6,802 bases of DNA from CAZTPJ01 sp964614515 (GTDB taxonomy: Bacteria > Planctomycetota > Phycisphaerae > Phycisphaerales > UBA1924): assembly GCA_964614515.1 (NCBI GenBank), contig CAZTPJ010000122.1:1-6802 (forward strand), given 5' to 3'. The first letter of the stretch is position 1; each line of letters begins with the position of its first letter. The notes under the pieces are model-generated. The model saw only the letters and a list, made by a program, of their open reading frames with translations, made no database searches and had not been told where the DNA came from. Positions 1 through 6,262 of the stretch are shown here, piece by piece. Position numbers and translations under genes: made by a program.

Positions 1-37
1 AACTGGACAGGGGTCGTCGGCGTGCCTACGCTCTAGC

Positions 38-346
38 ATGGTCGCAGGTATCAGCGACAAAGTGCGGGGACGCCCGTTCGTAAAGGGCCAGTCCGGTAAC
101 CCGTCAGGCAGGCCCAAGACCGATGGACTCGACGAGGTGCGAGCGCTCTGCCGTGCCGCCGCCCCCGCCGCCATCCGCACGCTCATTGAGATCGCGGCGG
201 ACGAGAAAGCGCCGCCGACGGCGCGGATCACGGCCGCAAGTGCTTTGCTCGACAGGGCTTACGGACGACCGGCGCAGGCGATCACGGGCGAGGACGGCGG
301 GCCGGTGAGTATCCGGGTACTCGTCGAATCGGCCGATGCCGCCTGA
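38..346 (+). CDS. DUF5681-type protein in the small-terminase position
   Basis: This 102-residue protein sits directly before the large terminase, where phages usually encode the small terminase subunit that recognises packaging DNA. Residues 11-27 read GRPFVKGQSGNPSGRPK, the hallmark basic G/P-rich motif of the DUF5681 family. A predicted helical stretch (about 30-75) follows and ends in the family-like ARITAASALLDRAYGRP. The C-terminal ITGEDGGPV segment is also typical of these proteins as I recall them. The basic motif suggests nucleic-acid contact, but the molecular role of the family is not firmly established, so the small-terminase role is an inference from position. The ATG at 38 has no good Shine-Dalgarno sequence. 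The frame is open to the window edge, so a start further upstream, or the in-frame GTG at 62, cannot be excluded. The 3' end overlaps the large terminase by 11 bases, which suggests coupled translation. Confidence 0.8.
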   Translation: MVAGISDKVRGRPFVKGQSGNPSGRPKTDGLDEVRALCRAAAPAAIRTLIEIAADEKAPPTARITAASALLDRAYGRPAQAITGEDGGPVSIRVLVESADAA

Positions 347-1772
347 GATCGTCCGGCTCCCCTTCACCTACCGTGGCGGCATCGCCGCGTTCATGGCGGG
401 CAAGTGCCGTGACCCCGAGGTACTCATCGAAGGACCGGCGGGCACGGGCAAGTCACGAAGCGCTGGCGAGGACATTCTCTGGTTCGCCACGGCGTTCCCC
501 AGGTCCCGCCAGGCCGTCATCCGCAAGACCCGCGTCTCGCTCACCGAGTCATGGCTAGTCACGTGGGAACGCAAGGTACTCGCCGACGGGCTGGACAAGA
601 CGTACCTGGCTGAGCCGCTCACGGACGGGCCGGGCAGGGCCAACCGCCATTCGTACCGATTCCGCAACGGCAGTGAACTCGTGTTGGGCGGCATGGACAA
701 CCCGACTCGGCTCTTCTCGACCGAGTACGACCGCATCTACGTCAACGAGGCGACCGAGATCGACGAGGGCGAATGGGAGAGCCTTCACCGTGCGTTACGT
801 AACAATGTCGCCCCGTACCAGCAGTTGATCGGGGACTGCAACCCGGACAGCGAACACCACTGGCTCAACCTGCGGTGCATCGCGGGCAAGACGCGGCGGA
901 TCACCACGACGCACCGGGACAACCCGACGCTGACGCCCGAGTACCTTGCCCGTCTGGAGGCGTTGACCGGCGTTCGACGCGACCGGCTCTATCTCGGCAA
1001 GTGGAGCAGCGCTGAGGGCGCCATCTGGCCCGACTTCTCGCACGGGCGCCACGTCGTCAATGCCCGCGTGGAGGTGTTCACGTCGCCCGCGAAGATGGTG
1101 CGGGGCCACATCATCGTCCAGAACGACACGCGGTTCCCGCACCCGATCGAGATCAAGCGGTGGATCGCGTCCGTGGACTGGGGCTACCGCGATCCGTTCG
1201 TCATGCAGTTGTGGGCGATCGACTACGACTCGCGTATGTGGCTGGTGAAGGAAATCTACCGGACGCAGACGAATGTGAACTGGCGGGCCGACCGGGCGGC
1301 GGAGTGGCAGCAGACCTACGGGGTCGATTCGTTCTGGTGCGACTCGGCCGAGCCGGACATGATCCAGTTGTTCAATGAGCGGATGGGGGCGAGCCAGGGC
1401 GATCCGATCGCACGCGAGGCGAACAAGGACTGGAAGTCCGGTGTTGACCGGGTGCGTCAGCGGTGGGTGGACGACGGCCTGTTCATCTTGGCCGACGCCT
1501 GCGCTGAGCGGGATGAGTTGCTCGTCGAGGCGCACCTGCCGACCTGCACGATGCAGGAGATTCCCGGCTACGTCTATCGCAAGAGTGAGGCGGGCAAGCG
1601 GGTGAAGGAGGAGCCGGAGCCGGGCACACCCGATCACGGATGCGATACCTGCCGGTACGCGGTGATGAGTCTGGAGCGTACCGACTACGCCCCCTACCCG
1701 GCGGAGGTCCCGCTTGCTGTGGATTCGATCGGTGCTATGCTTGGGCATAAGGACGTGGACGCGATGGTGTGA
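336..1772 (+). CDS. terL: Phage terminase large subunit (packaging ATPase and nuclease)
   Basis: This 478-residue protein is the motor that cuts phage DNA and drives it through the portal into the prohead. The N-terminal ATPase domain shows a Walker A motif GPAGTGKS (33-40), a conserved RKTRVSLTESW segment (63-73), a Walker B-like stretch DRIYVNEATE (132-141) with the likely catalytic Glu138, and a GDCNPDSEHHW segment (166-176) that fits the coupling motif. The C-terminal RNase H-like nuclease shows acidic residues at Asp281 (SVDWGYRDPF), Asp336 (FWCDSAEPD) and Asp433/Asp437 (PDHGCDTCRYAV), matching the three-acid pattern of TerL nucleases. Walker B has Asn137 where many ATPases have Asp. Residues about 248-274 look like an extra segment before the nuclease core. 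Length is normal for the family. The start overlaps the preceding gene by 11 bases, and the N-terminus leads naturally into the Walker A strand. All key catalytic residues are present, so the gene looks functional. Confidence 0.95.
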   Translation: MPPEIVRLPFTYRGGIAAFMAGKCRDPEVLIEGPAGTGKSRSAGEDILWFATAFPRSRQAVIRKTRVSLTESWLVTWERKVLADGLDKTYLAEPLTDGPGRANRHSYRFRNGSELVLGGMDNPTRLFSTEYDRIYVNEATEIDEGEWESLHRALRNNVAPYQQLIGDCNPDSEHHWLNLRCIAGKTRRITTTHRDNPTLTPEYLARLEALTGVRRDRLYLGKWSSAEGAIWPDFSHGRHVVNARVEVFTSPAKMVRGHIIVQNDTRFPHPIEIKRWIASVDWGYRDPFVMQLWAIDYDSRMWLVKEIYRTQTNVNWRADRAAEWQQTYGVDSFWCDSAEPDMIQLFNERMGASQGDPIAREANKDWKSGVDRVRQRWVDDGLFILADACAERDELLVEAHLPTCTMQEIPGYVYRKSEAGKRVKEEPEPGTPDHGCDTCRYAVMSLERTDYAPYPAEVPLAVDSIGAMLGHKDVDAMV

Positions 1773-1780
1773 GGTAACGC

Positions 1781-2518
1781 ATGGCGATCGCACGGGCGCA
1801 GTCAAAGACCGGAGTAGCCGAGGACAACACGACTCTCGCGGTGCAACTCGACGACACCCTGGACGAGTTCGACTTCGTCGTGGCGACGATCGGCCTGAGC
1901 GGCTCCGATGTCGTCACGAGTGTTTCTGGCAACAACGCAATGCGGTCATTCTCCCGCGTCGTCCACGCCACTAACAATGCGGTTGAGGGTGTGGCGAGCA
2001 ACATCCAGCACTGGGTGAGTCCGAGGAATCCCGCGACGCCGAGTTTCCCGACCGTTACGGTGACGACTTCGGCGGCCCGCGACATTGCGATGATCCTGCA
2101 GGTGTTCACCAGCGTTCGCAAGTTCATCCCCGTGGATGTGTGGGCGAGCGACACGGCGGACGCGACGACCTGTTCGACGGGCACGACGGCGACGACGCTG
2201 TACGCCGACGCCTGTTTCCTCGCGGGCTGGTGCTGGCCGACGAACGACGCCAAGACCGCGACTGACCTGACGAACTCGTTTGCGAACATACTGACGGTGA
2301 CGAGCGGGACGGCGATCCGCCTCTACACGGCGTTCAAGGTCGTTACGGCGGTGGGTACGGCGGAGTCCACGATCGAGATCGCATCGAGCGTGGAGGCTTC
2401 GGGCGCGGTGTTTACGTTCGGTGAGGAGCCGTCGCAGGAGACGCCGCTGGCGTTGGAGCCGGACATGATCCAGGAGATGATGCTGCTGTCGCGTTCGCAG
2501 CGTAAACTTGACCTGTAA
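1781..2518 (+). CDS. Beta-rich probable virion protein, possible head fibre or decoration
   Basis: This 245-residue protein has no motif I can assign to an enzyme. Residues about 17-214 are dominated by short alternating hydrophobic and Thr/Ser/Val-rich strands, such as FPTVTVTTSAA (89-99) and CSTGTTATTLYAD (131-143), and end in SGAVFTFGE (207-215). From memory this order of strands (a volatile N-terminal strand, a HW-containing strand near 77-78, a PTVTV strand, a STGTTATT turn and a final SS-V-x-A-S-GAV strand) resembles the single-domain beta-sandwich of about 200 residues found in many phage and bacterial surface proteins. The last 30 residues are acidic and then helical (PDMIQEMMLLSRSQRKLDL) and could anchor it to the capsid. 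It starts 8 bases after the terminase stop, with GAGGT at 1771-1775 as the ribosome-binding site. A virion-surface role is inferred from composition and neighbourhood only. Confidence 0.6.
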   Translation: MAIARAQSKTGVAEDNTTLAVQLDDTLDEFDFVVATIGLSGSDVVTSVSGNNAMRSFSRVVHATNNAVEGVASNIQHWVSPRNPATPSFPTVTVTTSAARDIAMILQVFTSVRKFIPVDVWASDTADATTCSTGTTATTLYADACFLAGWCWPTNDAKTATDLTNSFANILTVTSGTAIRLYTAFKVVTAVGTAESTIEIASSVEASGAVFTFGEEPSQETPLALEPDMIQEMMLLSRSQRKLDL

Positions 2519-2523
2519 GGAGG
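2516..2523 (+). promoter_or_regulatory. Strong Shine-Dalgarno (TAAGGAGG) fixing the start at 2529
   Basis: TAAGGAGG is a near-perfect anti-16S match. It overlaps the TAA stop of the preceding gene and lies 5 bases before the ATG at 2529. This favours 2529 over the in-frame ATG at 2508, which lies upstream of the site and would add seven residues. It is the best ribosome-binding site in the window and suggests high expression of the gene at 2529. Confidence 0.85.
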
Positions 2524-2528
2524 CGACC

Positions 2529-2852
2529 ATGCCTGTTGAAACCAAGACCTTGAGCCTGACGAGCGACGCGAGCGGGGACGCCTCTGGCACGATCACCGGC
2601 ATCGGCGGCGTCTGGCAGGACGTTTACATCGAGCCGATCACCGGCAGCCCCGGAACCGCGACGTGGACGATCACGGACACGAAGGGAAAGGACCTGCTCA
2701 ACGGTGCGGCGGCGTCTGGGTCGTCGTCGGCCCGCCTGATCTCGCGTGCCGACATGGGCGGGACCGCGTGCGGGTTCTCGTCGGCGACGGTGACGGGCGC
2801 GAGCATGGGGAACACCAAGACGTGGGAAGTGCATGTGACGGTGGTTTCGTGA
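2529..2852 (+). CDS. Small beta-rich structural-type protein
   Basis: This 107-residue protein is rich in Gly, Ser, Thr and Ala and is predicted to be nearly all beta strand. Visible strands include KTLSLTS (6-12), GTITGIGG (20-27), DVYIEPI (31-37), ATWTITDTKGKDLL (44-57), SSATVTG (84-90) and KTWEVHVTVV (97-106). The TWTITDTKGKDLLNG segment recalls small beta-sandwich proteins of phage head clusters in which a similar strand reads as D-x-T-L-T-D-x-x-G-x-D-x-L, but I cannot confirm membership. A strong ribosome-binding site, small size and a place between terminase and portal fit an abundant virion component such as a decoration protein. There is no signal peptide and only one cysteine (Cys81). 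The start is set by the Shine-Dalgarno at 2516-2523. The function is inferred, not shown. Confidence 0.6.
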   Translation: MPVETKTLSLTSDASGDASGTITGIGGVWQDVYIEPITGSPGTATWTITDTKGKDLLNGAAASGSSSARLISRADMGGTACGFSSATVTGASMGNTKTWEVHVTVVS

Positions 2853-2876
2853 CAATCCGTAACGAAAGGGTCAGCA

Positions 2877-3269
2877 ATGACAGAGCAGCAGACGATGGAG
2901 GCGGTCGCGGAGACTCCGAAGCGCAAGGGCTGGCCGAAGGGCAAGCCGAGGAAGAAGGCGGAGCCGGAGGTCGAGCCTGGCACGGCTGTTCGTGTCGCAT
3001 CTCCTGAGACAGCGCCAGTCGAGCAGGATCGCCCGCTCGGCCACTACGATCGCAAGGCGGCCCATAGCGGGGCGATCGTCTATCAGGTCGTCGCCCACAC
3101 GCGCGACGCCGTGCGGATTCTCGGCCCGAAGGGTTCGCTGGTGGCGATGCTGTACCGCCGGAGTCCGGTTCCGGGCACGAACGGCGAGGTGATGGATCAC
3201 CCGTTCGCGGACGTTGCGGCCCGCGACCTGTGCGAGTTCCTCAACGGGAAGGCGGGCGAGTTGCGATGA
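2877..3269 (+). CDS. Hypothetical protein with basic KGWPKGKPRKK motif
   Basis: I do not recognise this 130-residue protein. It has two parts. Residues 1-55 are low-complexity and charged: an acidic start, then KRKGWPKGKPRKK at 15-27, then a Pro/Glu-rich linker (EPEVEPG). Residues about 56-130 look like a small folded domain with strands AIVYQVVAHT (66-75) and GSLVAMLYRR (86-95) and a final helix DVAARDLCEFLNGKAG (112-127). The basic Gly/Pro/Lys run resembles AT-hook-like or Lys/Pro-rich nucleic-acid-contacting tails, but it lacks a clear GRP core. The ATG at 2877 follows GAAAGGG (2864-2870) with a 6-base spacer. The gene overlaps the next one by 4 bases (ATGA), indicating translational coupling. 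A head or DNA-associated role is only a guess from position. Confidence 0.55.
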   Translation: MTEQQTMEAVAETPKRKGWPKGKPRKKAEPEVEPGTAVRVASPETAPVEQDRPLGHYDRKAAHSGAIVYQVVAHTRDAVRILGPKGSLVAMLYRRSPVPGTNGEVMDHPFADVAARDLCEFLNGKAGELR

Positions 3270-3598
3270 GTCAGACGAGACGAGGATTCATCGGGTTGCT
3301 GGCGGGCGCTGGAGCGATGGCGTTGACGCCCGTTCTATCGTTTGCCGCGATGGCGAGGTCGAGTGTGCGTGGCTGGTTCGGTGTGCCGCAGGGTGTCTTT
3401 GTGGTCGGTTTCGAGCCGGACGAGGATGGCGTGTTGCAGCCAACGATGAAGTGGACCGACTTCTCGGAGCGTGGCAGCAACGTCGAGATCGACTCATTCT
3501 CATTTGCCAAAGAGAAGGATACCGGCTGGGTCGAGATCAAGGCGAGAGTCAGGCCGATTGATGGTGGGTTCAGGGTTGGCGCGAAGGAGTTGACTTGA
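3266..3598 (+). CDS. Hypothetical protein with twin-arginine-like signal peptide
   Basis: This 110-residue protein starts at the ATG of an ATGA overlap with the previous stop. An in-frame ATG at 3230 would put 12 extra residues in front and bury the signal. Residues 4-10 read TRRGFIG, close to the twin-arginine consensus S/T-R-R-x-F-L-K. A hydrophobic stretch, Ile9 to Phe26, follows (IGLLAGAGAMALTPVLSF). Possible signal peptidase sites lie after Ala27 (SFA) or Ala30 (AMA); no lipobox cysteine is present. The mature part (about 31-110) is soluble, with strands such as GVFVVGFEP and GWVEIKARV, and matches no family I know. Such a signal is unexpected in a head-assembly cluster. The product could be exported by the host, or the segment could act as a membrane anchor or merely as a hydrophobic structural helix. 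The gene end overlaps the next gene's TTG start. Confidence 0.55.
   Translation: MSQTRRGFIGLLAGAGAMALTPVLSFAAMARSSVRGWFGVPQGVFVVGFEPDEDGVLQPTMKWTDFSERGSNVEIDSFSFAKEKDTGWVEIKARVRPIDGGFRVGAKELT
3584..3589 (+). promoter_or_regulatory. Shine-Dalgarno AAGGAG supporting a TTG start at 3595
   Basis: AAGGAG lies inside the end of the preceding gene, 5 bases before TTG at 3595. The TTG overlaps the TGA stop at 3596-3598. The good match and spacing make the unusual TTG start more likely than the in-frame ATG codons near 3640, which have no comparable site. Confidence 0.65.
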
Positions 3599-3783
3599 TC
3601 CACCCCACCGTCATCACGACCGCAGGGACGCTGACGCTGATGATGAAGGGGCAGCCTGTGGCGACGATCCGCGCCGTGCCGTTCACCAAGACGAAGAGCA
3701 GGTACTACTTCCGCTGGCTGGATGATGGACTGACGGTGGTGCGGAGCAAGGAACAGCACGATGGCGCTGAAACGCGAGCCTGA
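3595..3783 (+). CDS. Small hypothetical protein, TTG start
   Basis: This 62-residue protein is not one I recognise. It begins at a TTG overlapping the upstream stop (TTGA), served by AAGGAG at 3584-3589. The product has short strands TLTLMMKG (13-20) and PVATIRAVPF (21-30), then a basic and aromatic segment KSRYYFRWLDDGLTVV (34-49), and a charged tail. There is no signal peptide, membrane segment or cysteine. The last 23 bases overlap the portal start, so its translation probably couples to portal synthesis. The overlaps on both sides and the lack of any gap argue that it is a real gene despite its size, though the start is less certain than the frame. Confidence 0.45.
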   Translation: MIHPTVITTAGTLTLMMKGQPVATIRAVPFTKTKSRYYFRWLDDGLTVVRSKEQHDGAETRA

Positions 3784-5519
3784 CAAACTCTTCGAGGAGG
3801 TGCGGGCCGCACGCGACTTCCGCAGGAAGCATCTCGCCAAGTGGCGTGAGATGCTCGACTCGTTCGCGTCCTACGCCTACCGGAGCGATGTCAGCACGTC
3901 GTTTCAGGAGAACCACTACTACGAGTTCATCCGACTGACGGCTTCGCGTGTCATCTACGACAATCCGAGAACGCGGGTCAAGACGAGGCGGACGGGCACG
4001 CAGGGGCAGGTCGCCACCGCGATGCAGGGCGGGCTGAACCGCTGGTGCGTGGACTACGACGCCAAGCGGCTTCTCAAGCGTGTGTACGTCCAGATGTGTT
4101 TCGCGTGGACGCCGGTTCTTACGACCATCGAGCAGAGGCCGTGGTTCGATCCGCGTGCGGAGTCGATCCCTTCGTGGCCCGCGTGCTACCGGCTCCAGCC
4201 GGATCGGTTCTTCTTCGATCCCGTTGCGGACTCGTTCGACGTGTCGAGGTATGCGGGCCACTCGTACATCCGCGACCTGAGTGACATCGAGGCCGAGGGN
4301 NNNNNNNNNTCTGCGGACGGCGAAGCGGACTTCGGACTCGCAGATCGAGGGCGACTTCCGGCGGCTGGGTGAGAAGGAGATTCCCGACCGCGACGAGGTT
4401 GTGCTGCATGAGATGTGGGTTCCCGAGTGGAACATCGGTGAGCCCAAGGACGGCTTCCACGGGGCGCTCGTCACGCTCTGCGAGGGAAACGGCAGCGAGT
4501 GGGTGCGTCCGCCGCGACCGTACTACGGGCCGAGGTGGGGGCCGTACACACTCTTCGGCGCGTATGACGTGTCGAACGATCCGTACCCGCTCAGCCCGTT
4601 CGCGGCGACGTTTGAGCAGGTCAAGTGTCTCAACAAGGTCGTGTCGGCCGCGAACCAGTCGATGGCGAACTACAAGCGGATCGTTCTGTGCCCGGCGGAC
4701 AACCCTGACCTGTACAACAAGATCAAGTCGAGCAAGCATGATCTCGTTGTGCCCGTCGTCGGGTTGCAGAAGGACGTGGTGGTTCCGATCGAGATCGGCG
4801 GCATCACGCCGCAGCACATCGCGCAGATCGAGCAGATGCTGGCGCGCGTCGATCGCAACACCGGCATCGGCGAGGTGCAGCGTGGGAACGTCGAGGCGGA
4901 TGCGACCGCGACGGCCGTGAGCGTTGCGGACGCTTCGGCGGACGCGAGTCTCGCGTACCTGAAGCAGGAGTTTGCGGGCGGGACTGTTCAGATGCTTCGC
5001 ACGGTAGGCTGGTATCTCTACCACGACGATCGGATCGAGTTCCCGATCGGGGCCGACCCGTCGATCATCGACCCGATGACAGGGATGGAGATGGTCGAGC
5101 CGTGGTTCGTCGGCGGCGAGTTCGATGTCAACAGCGGCGCGACGTTCGATGACCTTGAGTTGGAGATCGAGCCGTACAGCATGGAGCGGACGAACGACGC
5201 TCTGGAGCGTGCGCAGTACCAGCAGCAGGTCGAGATGGTGATGAGTATCGCCCCGATGATCCCGACGATGCCGTGGGTGGACTGGAAGGCTTTGCTTCGT
5301 CGTGGCGGACAGGTGATGAACGATCCGGGCTTTGAGGACTTGATCAACCCGGACCTTGCGATGATGGCGGGCGGGATGCCCGGCCAGCCGTTGCCGGGAC
5401 CGAGCGAGGCGGGCTTGAGCAAGGCGGGCGACAAGCCAAAGAACGCAGACATGGGCGCGATGAATGGCGCGGTGCAGCGTCAGGCGACGGCGGGGATGCC
5501 GAAGGGGCTGGGGCGGTGA
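3761..5519 (+). CDS. Phage portal protein, interrupted by an assembly gap
   Basis: The portal forms the ring at the capsid vertex through which the terminase packs DNA and to which the tail attaches. The N-terminal part (3761-4299, about 179 residues) contains a helical start, an NPRTRVKTRR segment, and YRLQPDRFFFDPVADSFD, which matches the portal pattern of a conserved D-x-F-F-x-D-P. The C-terminal part (4310-5519, about 402 residues) contains HEMWVPE, the helix-rich VSAANQSMANYKRIV, an ARVDRNTGIGEVQRG loop, a TATAVSVADASADASLAYLKQEF helix region like portal stem and crown helices, and a Gly/Met/Pro-rich tail typical of portal ends. Ten Ns at 4300-4309 put the two halves in different frames as written. 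A true gap of 0 or any multiple of 3 bases restores one frame of about 582 residues or slightly more. AAGGA at 3748-3752 precedes the ATG by 8 bases. The GTG at 4281 is an internal codon in another frame, not a start. The family type is podovirus-like by my recollection. Confidence 0.87.
4300..4309. other. Assembly gap (10 Ns) inside the portal gene
   Basis: A run of exactly ten Ns, most likely a scaffolding placeholder of unknown true length. It lies between GAG-GG on the left and T-CTG on the right. The frames on either side agree only if the real gap is 0 or a multiple of 3 bases, so the printed length of 10 is almost certainly not the true one. Confidence 0.97.
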
Positions 5520-5734
5520 AGATCACCGACCAGGACGTACTTGCCCATCTCCAGTCGTGCTACGGCGGGAAGTGGCGTATCCAGCCGGTGAGCGAGATGC
5601 AGCCGATTGTGAGGACGTGGACCGACACGCAGTACGGACGGAGCATTACGCTGCGGATGGACATGGTGGAGAAGATGGGAGATCGATGGAAGCGGTGGGT
5701 GGATCGGCAGTTCGCGCCGATGATTGGAGTCTGA
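5516..5734 (+). CDS. Small hypothetical protein after portal, GTG start
   Basis: This 72-residue protein is not one I recognise. It starts at a GTG overlapping the portal stop (GTGA), with AAGGGG at 5502-5507 as a moderate ribosome-binding site. The sequence begins with a helix (DQDVLAHLQSCY, 5-16), continues with a strand-like RSITLRMDM (41-49), and ends in a Trp-rich amphipathic segment KMGDRWKRWVDRQFAPMIG (53-71). No known motif is visible. The stop TGA (5732-5734) is one base before the next ATG. Coupling to the portal suggests a head or connector accessory role, but that is only positional inference. Confidence 0.55.
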   Translation: MKITDQDVLAHLQSCYGGKWRIQPVSEMQPIVRTWTDTQYGRSITLRMDMVEKMGDRWKRWVDRQFAPMIGV

Positions 5735-5735
5735 G

Positions 5736-6047
5736 ATGAAGCGATGGCTTGACAGTCTCGCCTACTGGTGGCTCGGATACCGAAAGCGTCCGCCGAAGCG
5801 GTGGAACGGCAAGATGTTCGTCGATGTGGCCGGGTGCAGTCCGACAAGGATCGGGCCTCAAGGACGGATCGGGCACTACTTCGCGCTCGATTGCTGCTAC
5901 ATGGGATGGGGCGACAACTGGTGTACGATGGTGCTCAGAGACAAGTCGCCCGAGGATGTTCTCAAGAAGGCCGTCAACTTCCACAAGGAAGTCACTTTGG
6001 GAAGGAAGCGCGAGACTCCTCAAGTTTTCGTCGGGAGCGGAGCATGA
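5736..6047 (+). CDS. Hypothetical Trp/Cys-rich protein
   Basis: This 103-residue protein is unrecognised. The ATG at 5736 follows TGGAG (5725-5729) with 6 bases between. The in-frame TTG at 5724 has no better site, so 5736 is preferred. The N-terminus is unusually aromatic and basic (WLDSLAYWWLGYRKRPPKRW, 4-23) and might contact a membrane or a DNA or protein surface. A central block holds four cysteines (34, 53, 54, 63) with His47 in GHYFALDCCYMGWGDNWC (46-63). The spacing does not match a zinc-finger type I know. The C-terminal part has a helix (SPEDVLKKAVNFHKEV) and a charged tail. The gene overlaps the next by 4 bases (ATGA). Confidence 0.55.
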   Translation: MKRWLDSLAYWWLGYRKRPPKRWNGKMFVDVAGCSPTRIGPQGRIGHYFALDCCYMGWGDNWCTMVLRDKSPEDVLKKAVNFHKEVTLGRKRETPQVFVGSGA

Positions 6048-6262
6048 CTTTCATTGAGTTGCAGCACGAGATGGAGCGTCGGACCGGGAAGAAACTCCAC
6101 AGTGCCTACATCGGCGGAGTTCCGATGGGGACGTGGCTCTACTACCCGATTGCCGACGACGAAGTGTTCGACACCGTGAACGTGCCGATTCGGAACCTTC
6201 GACTCAACGAGGATGAGAGCGGTTTCGTCTTTGATGTCGATTTGCCGGAGGTGGCGGCATGA
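6044..6262 (+). CDS. Small acidic hypothetical protein
   Basis: This 72-residue protein starts at the ATG of an ATGA overlap with the previous gene, with GGGAG at 6033-6037 six bases ahead. The same frame is open much further upstream, but that part is a shadow of the preceding gene. The sequence opens with a helix (MTFIELQHEMERRTGKKL) and then has hydrophobic strands GTWLYYPI and GFVFDVDLPE. The C-terminal half is acidic. I do not recognise it. Its ATGA overlaps on both ends place it in the same translational chain as the FmdB-like gene that follows. Confidence 0.55.
   Translation: MTFIELQHEMERRTGKKLHSAYIGGVPMGTWLYYPIADDEVFDTVNVPIRNLRLNEDESGFVFDVDLPEVAA

Noticed and set aside
1..36. Possible 3' end of an upstream gene (open frame ending in TAG at 34-36)
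   Set aside because: Only 11 codons are visible, too few to separate a real gene end from chance; the DUF5681 frame is also open to the edge.
1784..1791. GCGATCGC, the HIP1 octamer abundant in many cyanobacteria
   Set aside because: I noticed only one exact copy, which chance in GC-rich sequence can explain, so it is no evidence for a cyanobacterial host.
795..1805. Long open frame on the minus strand opposite the large terminase (336 codons)
   Set aside because: It is a GC-rich shadow: Arg/His/Pro/Leu-rich with no recognisable domain, fully antisense to a gene with clear catalytic motifs.
4281..4372. Separate portal start at GTG 4281 and separate portal end at 4372
   Set aside because: Both come from the ten Ns shifting the frame; the protein sequence on either side forms one portal.
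4119..5024. Long open frame on the minus strand opposite the portal gene (301 codons)
   Set aside because: Its composition is Arg/Val/Leu/His-rich as expected of an antisense shadow; it crosses the N gap and lies within the convincing portal frame.
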